A stretch of DNA of 64,000 nucleotides from Eremophila alpestris peregrina (lineage: Eukaryota; Chordata; Aves; Passeriformes; Alaudidae), in assembly GCA_009792885.1 (NCBI GenBank), contig WMCF01000121.1, forward strand, positions 310,001-374,000. Direction: 5' to 3'. Made by a program: the position numbers and the translations under genes. Under the pieces are notes generated by a model that saw only the letters and a list, made by a program, of their open reading frames with translations, was not told the origin of the DNA and did not search any database. Below, one piece after another: positions 60,301-64,000 of this stretch (its first letter is position 1; every line of letters begins with the position of its first letter).

Positions 60301-63300
60301 GAAAGATCACAAGTGCAATACCAAAGTACTTACTTGATCCCTCAGTGATTGTGCTGTTTATGGAACTTCCTCCAGTTGAACTGCATTTTTTGCTGTCTTT
60401 GAACTGTTTCCGTCTTCTGGCCCACTGGTCTATTGCATCTTCCTGGGAACTGTCACTTGCTCTGTTGTCTTTCTTCAAAGGTAACTTTCTGGTTTTATTC
60501 ATTTCTGATTTCAAGTCTAAGTTATAACCAGATATTGTTTGTGAGAAATATGTGACACAACTTGTATAAGTAATTTTGCTGTTTAATATTTCCACATTCT
60601 AAATACAAGAATAATCTAACATATAAATGAAAATACCAAATAATAGTGAAAATATGAAGGAAGTATATATTTTAGCCTAACTGAGGTCTTTATGCAGTGA
60701 GAAGTAGAAGTATCTCTAGTTAAATACCTACATAGCCATTTGAAGATCACTATTTTAATGCAGACTTGTGAATTGCTCATGGATCTTGTTTAACATTATA
60801 CATTTTTGAAGTGGCCAGTGGGCAGATATACAAACTCCTATTTGAACACTAATAATCTTGCAAGAAATGCTTGAAGATTTTCCTGATTTAGATTTCTTTC
60901 TAGTTAAGGCAGAACAAACTTACTTGTTGTATTATTATTTCAGATAAAACAACATTTGTAAAACAGATCTTGTGTTATATTCTGTCCTGAAAATGTGACT
61001 GTAGACACTGGCAAGGGCACATAGGGAGAATGTCCAACCTCCACAGGCTCCCTGGAAAATTGTATAGGTACACTCATGGCTGTACAGCCTTTTCCTGGCT
61101 TCAAGTAGACCTTCATCACAGACAAATGTAACTGAGCAAGGGCATTCCAGGGCACTACTCCAGACCATTGCTGAGAGTTAGGAACCCCATCTCTTGCAGT
61201 GCCCTTGTAGTGCCCTTTGCATGGGTCTTCCTCTCTGACACAATCAGGAAGTGGCCAGAACACCAAGAGACTTCTAGATCCTGTTTACCATGGTGGCATC
61301 TCTTCTCAGTTACAGATGTTCTCACTCTTTGCTGAAAAATGACACATTTGCCTTCTGTGGCATCACTGGATTACTAAACTCTCGAAGTCCAACACTGCCC
61401 ACTGTCTTGGCAAAGTATGATAGCTAATATTCTCAAACTAAAAGTGGATTTTAATTCATATTAGTGAGTTGTAAAATTCATTCTGGATGTATGCATTTAT
61501 TCATTCAAGGTGGGACCTCCACAGCATTACCAGAAATGAAGGAAAATAAAAATATGACCCTGGACCAAAAGAGGGCCAAAGTGAGATGACAGGTATGAGA
61601 AAGAACACACACCAATAATTCTTCGAAAGGGGCAAAAGGGAAGAGACAACAAAAGAAGAGAAAATAAAATAAAAATGAAAGACAAGCTACACCTCACTTC
61701 TGTGCTGTGTTCTTAACCATTTAGGTCTAATGTCCAAGAACGCAAAGATTTTGGCATGCAGTTTTCCTTTACTATCTTAATCCTATATTTTGTCCTACAG
61801 AGAGCTCCATTTCATCAGTTCTCTATTTGTTTTATATATTGATACTGAGATAGTAGTATTGAGATACTGATATTGAGATATTGGTCTATATAGCAATATG
61901 TATCTCTGTAGCATATCTATATAGTGTATATAGACTTCAGGTATTTTTTTTTTTTATTTCCATTACCAATGCAAAACAAGACAGCCACAGAGGTCATACC
62001 AGTCTTTTTTGCAGGTATTGTGAATGAATAGATTTTTTAAAAACTTCATCTGCTTTGAACTAGGATTTTATAAGACATTCTCCATATGAAAATGTATATT
62101 TTTCAAAAGAATAAACCTCTTAACCTCCAAATCTGCTGGAAACATTGTCTTCTGGAGAAGTAAATCTGAGATATATTTGCATATAACCTGATTAATAGTA
62201 AAACAAATAAAATTAAAGTGTTTGGAGTGATATTTCAACAACACATTGACACATATGTGCGTATGTATTATTAATGTAAAAGGCTCACATTGTACTGTAC
62301 AATGTCCCAGGATGGCTTCAAATTTTTATAGTTCAAAACAATCATTTTAAATGACAAGTTATTGATATGGGTATGGATTATAAAAAGGAAGACAAGAAAT
62401 TCTGTAAAATATTAGTATTAAATAAGCCTTTTTCATATGCAGTTTTTTCAAACATATAAAAGAGAGAAGAAAAGCAGGTTAAAGGATCCCTTATCACCTA
62501 CCATGACAATGTTCAGCCAGAATTAAGACTAAGATGTACTTAGTATTCATATATGTTCAGTATTCATATCAGTCACATGGATTTGAAAGCCAGATTTATG
62601 GTGGTTTTGAACACTGACTTGTGTTCTGAGTTCCTATCACATGCCTACTGCTTTTACTATTACCTCCTGCAACGGTATTTGCTTCTCTCACTAGATGTAT
62701 AGGATGGGTGGGCAGTTTTATGTAGGAAAACTGTTTCTTAATCAAAGTGGCATTAATTTTTTTTTTTTTAATTTTGGTTTCTTGGCTCTATAAGATGGTT
62801 CCTAGAATCCTCAGCAGAATAACTGCATATTATAACTGTGTATTATAATATATTAAACATATACCATAATGACATAATTGTAAACCTTTAATACATATTT
62901 ATTTTCCAAGAAAACAGATGTCACAGAAGCTCCTATGCAAAAGGTGATATTAACTTGAAAAGTCTTGTAACACCTACCTTTCTGACTAATTTGTTTTCCT
63001 GATGATGAGATATCTGCATTCTCAAAATAATTTTCTTTCATTTCAAAATTTGACTCAATTTCTTCAAAGCTGGACTTGACTAACAGAGGCAGTTGATTGG
63101 CTCCAAGCTCTCTCCTTAAACTGTCATCAATTGACTGTTTCCTGCAACAGTTCTCCAATCTTTGCTTAATGTTTGAATGTTCTGTGAAATTCTCTTTCTT
63201 CTCTGTGCATACGGAAGAGGTAGATAATACAGAAGCCTGTGCTGAATTATTATGGCAATCAGATTCAACAACGACATTTCCAGATAAATCCTGTACCTCA

Positions 63301-64000
63301 GAAAGGCTTTCCAATGCTTTATTCATGCCATACTCTTTGTGATCTAACAACAAGGATGACAGCAGGGATTTTTCTTGTATACTGCAGGTAAGGTTAGGTT
63401 CCTTCTTTACTGCAGAGCCAAAACACTCAGGTGTCAATGTAGTGTCGCTTTGGACAAGTCTTCCTTCTACTTCTCCATTTATCACCGGAGGGTCAATCAG
63501 TATTGACTCTCTCCTTTTATTCGTTACCTCAGACTCTGCATAAGGTGGGTGAACATTTAATTGTAAAACTGAACCTTGTTTTGGGATGCTTTCTGTAGAT
63601 GCATAATTAGTACTTTCTTTGTCATTAATGAATTCACCTGAAGGGCTTGTAGAAAGTGGAGAGGCTGGTACCAGGTGAGTTTTGTTTTGCCATTCAATAT
63701 GCTTTTCTCCAGAGCCATACTCTGATTTCTCTTTATCCAAAGCTTCAATAGACTCAGAGTCTTCTTCCCACATGGATAGGTTTCCCAGAGGCTCTTCATG
63801 GCCATTTTCTTTTTTGTCACGTATTGTACCACTGGAATGAAGACTTTCCATTAATGTTTCTTCTGTTTCTTCATCTTGCCCCACACAGTCTGCATAGTCA
63901 CTCAGTAAACAAGTTCCATCTAGACATACATCTTCTTCAGGCTCAGATGGATAAATGGTAATGTTATGATCAAATGATGTGAAAGCATACTGATAGGAAG
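39231..64000 (-). CDS. PDZPH1: PDZPH1, 3' part of the gene: eleven coding exons, 802 residues visible
   Basis: Joining 62978-64000 (partial), 60334-60516, 56964-57152, 55240-55341, 51628-51738, 49834-50012, 45849-46006, 44556-44598, 41985-42171, 40073-40208 and 39231-39330 on the minus strand gives one uninterrupted frame ending in TGA. All junctions are GT/AG and phase-compatible. Domains in visible-residue numbering: acidic Ser/Glu-rich disordered region 1-340; basic linker with WARRRKQFK in exon 2; PDZ about 467-545; PH1 about 555-660; PH2 about 676-785; then about 17 residues to the end. This order plus the MACIR neighbourhood points to PDZ and pleckstrin homology domains 1, known in mouse near Nudt12. 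Its role is unknown; the domains suggest a phosphoinositide-recruited scaffold for proteins with C-terminal PDZ ligands. No database search was possible. Syntrophin or CNKSR families do not fit the order and spacing. Confidence 0.82.
39331..40072 (-). other. PDZPH1: PDZPH1 last intron
   Basis: 742 bases, GTAAAC donor and TTCTTCTAG acceptor on the minus strand. A + strand open frame of 79 codons at 39744-39983 has no recognisable features. Confidence 0.75.
40073..40208 (-). CDS. PDZPH1: PDZPH1 exon: middle of second PH domain
   Basis: The acceptor 'ttttattctgtccag' is followed by two bases completing a Gly codon, then 'GLYLQGYIVSEQSLGSKRSV' and 'FKTFYLCAENVNENKR', the strands 5-7 of a PH fold. 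The donor is AAAAG|GTAAAC. The exon enters in phase 1 and leaves in phase 2, matching both neighbours. 136 bases. Confidence 0.88.
40209..41984 (-). other. PDZPH1: PDZPH1 intron between PH2 exons
   Basis: 1.8 kb. It contains a (GTTT)n-like T-rich tract at 40675-40738 (a long A-rich tract on the gene strand). No exon or classified transposon is recognised. Confidence 0.7.
40675..40738 (+). repeat. (GTTT)n simple repeat
   Basis: Starts as regular GTTT units and passes into GGTTT and poly(T). Confidence 0.9.
41985..42171 (-). CDS. PDZPH1: PDZPH1 exon: start of second PH domain
   Basis: The acceptor 'ctttctag' is followed in phase 0 by 'NHVWVDVTLHNNTLPPLA', then 'CLGLLHQLDRSKDVWIQHY' and 'CILKDGCLYFYATLRS', the first strands of a PH domain. 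The donor is CAAG|GTAGGG in phase 1. The usual basic cluster between strands 1 and 2 is replaced by 'DRSKDVWIQHY', so this PH domain is unlikely to bind phosphoinositides in the canonical way. 187 bases. Confidence 0.9.
42172..44555 (-). other. PDZPH1: PDZPH1 intron between PH1 and PH2
   Basis: 2.4 kb. It holds an ERVL solo LTR (42298-42879) in antisense and a short (CCTTG)n plus poly(T) at about 43223-43255. Open frames at 43881-44093 and 44208-44513 on the minus strand are not exons: the flanking coding exons already join in frame. Confidence 0.75.
42298..42879 (+). mobile_element. Solo LTR of an avian ERVL-type element, 582 bp, antisense in PDZPH1 intron
   Basis: It starts 'tgtgctggctagaatagg' and 'gttaattttcttcacagtag', continues 'gtgttgacaacacaggg', 'gggagggaactcagctgg', 'gttcctgag'-like text, 'gcttttgctttgcctatta', and ends 'ctggggttaagttacaaca'. 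This is a typical avian ERVL LTR with a TATTAAA-type poly(A) signal. The flanks AAAGT (42293-42297) and AAATT (42880-42884) differ at one base and are probably a decayed 5-bp target duplication. There are no internal viral genes, so it is a solo LTR. It is the same family as the copy at 19493 and better preserved. Confidence 0.88.
44556..44598 (-). CDS. PDZPH1: PDZPH1 43-base exon: C-terminal helix of first PH domain
   Basis: The acceptor 'gtcatattatag' is followed by one base completing a split Arg codon, then 'WLEAMDKAVHPVHQ' and the donor CAG|GTAATG in phase 0. The Trp is the conserved one of the PH C-terminal helix. Only 43 bases long, so automated annotation could easily miss it; both phases require it. 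Confidence 0.9.
44599..45848 (-). other. PDZPH1: PDZPH1 intron within PH1
   Basis: 1.25 kb, AT-rich. No repeats or exons are recognised. Confidence 0.7.
45849..46006 (-). CDS. PDZPH1: PDZPH1 exon: middle of first PH domain
   Basis: The acceptor 'ctttctaattgcag' is followed in phase 0 by 'DEGKCRPLEVTKLEGAEIGV', 'PFVFKCIPQAGNRIFYFCAT' and 'SNQEMKR', strands 4-7 of the PH domain. The donor is AAGAG|GTAAGT in phase 2. 158 bases. Confidence 0.92.
46007..49833 (-). other. PDZPH1: PDZPH1 intron within PH1
   Basis: 3.8 kb, AT-rich, with no recognisable transposon or exon. Several open frames of 60-87 codons on both strands have no features. Confidence 0.65.
49834..50012 (-). CDS. PDZPH1: PDZPH1 exon: end of PDZ and start of first PH domain
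   Basis: The acceptor 'cacatgtgatattttag' is followed by two bases completing a Gly codon, then 'PDILTMIVGSDISRYPNTP' (last PDZ strand and linker), then 'CRGYLHKRTQSAILKGWRKR' and 'WFVLKHNGCLHYYKHKK', the first three strands of a PH domain. The basic 'KGWRKRWF' matches the K-x(n)-K/R-x-R pattern of PH domains that bind 3-phosphoinositides, as in GRP1. The donor is AAGAAG|GTAAGG in phase 0. 179 bases. Confidence 0.95.
50013..51627 (-). other. PDZPH1: PDZPH1 intron, end of PDZ
   Basis: 1.6 kb, AT-rich. No transposon or further exon is recognised. Confidence 0.7.
51628..51738 (-). CDS. PDZPH1: PDZPH1 exon: second half of PDZ domain
   Basis: The acceptor 'gttctttgaattccag' is followed by 'SAAEEAGLQVGDILIAVNGT' and 'DVTSMPHSEAANLARK', the central strands and helix B of a PDZ domain. 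The donor is AAAG|GTAATT in phase 1. His at the first position of helix B ('PHSEAANLAR') predicts a class I PDZ that prefers Ser/Thr at ligand position -2. 111 bases. The polypyrimidine tract before this exon is exceptionally long (see 51755-51874). Confidence 0.95.
51755..51874 (+). repeat. 120-base pure purine tract, (AAAAG)n-like; polypyrimidine on the PDZPH1 strand
   Basis: Almost only A and G on the + strand, with just two T residues (51786 and 51822). On the gene strand it is a C/T tract beginning 17 bases upstream of the acceptor of the PDZ exon at 51738. The frames that run through it are artefacts. Confidence 0.92.
51998..52003 (+). repeat. 6-bp target-site duplication, left copy
   Basis: CAAGTA immediately before the LTR; the right copy is at 52634-52639. 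Confidence 0.88.
52004..52633 (+). mobile_element. Solo LTR, ERVK-like, 630 bp, with perfect 6-bp target duplication
   Basis: It begins TGTTGGGG and ends CCTACA, flanked by identical CAAGTA copies. The AATAAA poly(A) signal is at 52551-52556, preceded by a long CT-rich stretch (52440-52500) and followed by a GT-rich part and the 'aaccaccccgcatcgatcc' terminus. A 6-bp duplication is typical of class II (ERVK/beta- and alpha-retrovirus-like) integration. No internal viral genes are present, so it is a recombined solo LTR. Intact ends and duplication suggest a fairly recent insertion. It is antisense to PDZPH1. Confidence 0.9.
52640..53200 (+). mobile_element. Older avian LTR-retroelement fragment interrupted by the solo LTR
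   Basis: Text such as 'cataactcatccctcataac', 'ggaggatatcttctgttaat', 'gggggatatctgctgttaat', 'cccaggaggtggaggcctgc', 'tggattcccagaggaagacc' and 'gctaccaacaccctgac' resembles a repeat I have seen many times in songbird-type genomes as an ERV-derived element. AATAAA occurs at about 52852. 'GATATCTnCTGTTAATnAAC' occurs twice in tandem about 95 bases apart. Exact family and borders are from memory and uncertain. The solo LTR at 52004 seems to be inserted in its left part. Confidence 0.6.
53694..53893 (-). mobile_element. CR1 LINE 3'-end fragment, about 200 bp
   Basis: Reverse CR1 text: 'atagaatcgtagaatgatt', 'aaagatcatctagttccaat', 'actagaccaggttgctcaaa', 'ctgcctcaccactttcacag' and 'gaagaatttcttcttaatg'. 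It lies in a PDZPH1 intron in the same orientation as the gene. Confidence 0.92.
55240..55341 (-). CDS. PDZPH1: PDZPH1 exon: start of PDZ domain
   Basis: The acceptor 'tcttcctatttcag' is followed by 'RERTVKIAKGTGNYPWGFRI' and 'QFSKPILVTEVDT', strands 1-3 of a PDZ domain. The donor is ACAA|GTAAGT in phase 1. The carboxylate-binding loop reads P-W-G-F, as in the ALP/Enigma PDZ-LIM family, instead of the textbook GLGF. 102 bases. Confidence 0.94.
55342..56963 (-). other. PDZPH1: PDZPH1 intron upstream of PDZ
   Basis: 1.6 kb. No transposon or exon is recognised. Confidence 0.65.
56964..57152 (-). CDS. PDZPH1: PDZPH1 exon: linker before PDZ, with two possible donors
   Basis: The acceptor 'ctttatcgccatgacag' is followed by two bases completing a split codon, then 'NSEDARSIDLGLYSENEDRA', 'FYTESFHSASWVFRGDD' and 'SPRCLSKRPRPVASKLARA'. 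It is an acidic-then-basic, probably disordered linker. The donor is either ACAG|GTAATA (exon end 56964, 189 bases) or the stronger GCAA|GTAAGT (exon end 56985, 168 bases). Both leave phase 1, so both keep the frame. A second possible acceptor 7 bases inside (TTCAG) would also keep phase only with a different first codon. Confidence 0.85.
57153..60333 (-). other. PDZPH1: PDZPH1 intron
   Basis: 3.2 kb, AT-rich. No classified transposon or exon. The stretch 59860-60010 has a more balanced composition but no coding features. Confidence 0.65.
60334..60516 (-). CDS. PDZPH1: PDZPH1 exon: basic linker; 5' boundary uncertain
   Basis: Reads 'LKSEMNKTRKLPLKKDNRAS', 'EDAIDQWARRRKQFKDSKKC' and 'SSTGGSSINSTITEGS', a charged linker, probably disordered, with a strong basic cluster. 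The donor is ATCAA|GTAAGT in phase 1. The frame stays open upstream to about 60601, but the acceptor there ('cttgtatttag' before 60601) would need phase 0, while the preceding exon ends in phase 1. The acceptor 'ggttataacttag' (exon start 60516) restores the phase and is chosen here. An undetected intervening exon is the alternative. Confidence 0.7.
60517..62977 (-). other. PDZPH1: PDZPH1 intron after the large exon
   Basis: 2.5 kb, AT-rich. A higher-GC island at about 60940-61270 carries a 108-codon minus-strand frame without recognisable features. Short imperfect tandem units resembling GATACTGAGATA lie at about 61838-61886, and a poly(T) run is near 62758. Confidence 0.6.
62978..64000 (-). 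CDS. PDZPH1: PDZPH1 large N-terminal exon, partial (continues beyond the window)
   Basis: Open from the right edge of the window to the donor AAAG|GTAGGT, more than 1 kb without a stop: about 340 residues rich in Glu, Ser, Asp and Asn. It has no globular domain that I recognise, no signal peptide and no membrane segment; a long disordered scaffold-type region is likely. It leaves phase 1. The frame is already coding at 64000 ('YAFTSFDHNITIYPSEPEED' near the edge), so the start codon lies outside. The acceptor side is not visible. Confidence 0.88.

Noticed and set aside
1..64000. tRNA, rRNA, CRISPR arrays or prokaryote-type operons
   Set aside because: None seen. The spliced genes and avian retroelements identify this as vertebrate nuclear DNA; I could not run a covariance-model search for small RNAs.

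Overview
The window is vertebrate nuclear DNA, almost certainly from a bird. It is AT-rich, CpG-poor and gene-sparse, with spliced genes. It carries at least six CR1 LINE fragments (all antisense, several with the avian CR1 3' end), three recognisable ERVL-type LTRs and one ERVK-like solo LTR. The two genes recognised, MACIR and PDZPH1, belong to the region syntenic with human 5q21. From general knowledge of avian synteny this region lies on the bird Z chromosome; that is inference, not something read from the sequence.

Layout. Positions 1-5739 contain no coding sequence and are probably the last 5' intron of MACIR. Positions 5740 to about 8050 are the MACIR terminal exon: a complete 207-codon reading frame on the + strand and a long 3' UTR with two good poly(A) signals. 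Positions 8.05-39.08 kb are a gene desert of about 31 kb with no exon I can support. It holds CR1 relics (11.2, 16.8, 18.4 and 37.5 kb), two ERVL solo LTRs (14.7 and 19.5 kb), an unclassified LTR-like element with two perfect hairpins (36.6-37.0 kb), simple repeats and a few stretches that read like conserved non-coding DNA.

Positions 39085-64000 are the 3' part of PDZPH1 (PDZ and pleckstrin homology domains 1) on the minus strand. I assembled eleven coding exons by splice sites and phase. They join into one open frame of 802 codons plus stop, entering at the right edge of the window. The protein has a long acidic low-complexity N-terminal part (one exon of more than 1 kb), a basic linker, a PDZ domain and two PH domains, and it ends soon after the second PH domain. 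The introns hold an ERVL solo LTR (42.3 kb), an ERVK-like solo LTR with a perfect 6-bp target duplication (52.0 kb) inserted in an older avian retroelement, and a CR1 fragment (53.7 kb).

The two genes converge tail to tail and there is no sign that they act together. MACIR is an immune and ciliary-trafficking regulator that binds UNC119. PDZPH1 is a predicted membrane-associated scaffold of unknown function whose human counterpart is listed as a pseudogene. The most interesting items are the intact PDZPH1 frame, two in-frame alternative donors on its third visible exon, a 120-nt pure pyrimidine tract before its second PDZ exon, and the hairpin-bearing LTR-like element.
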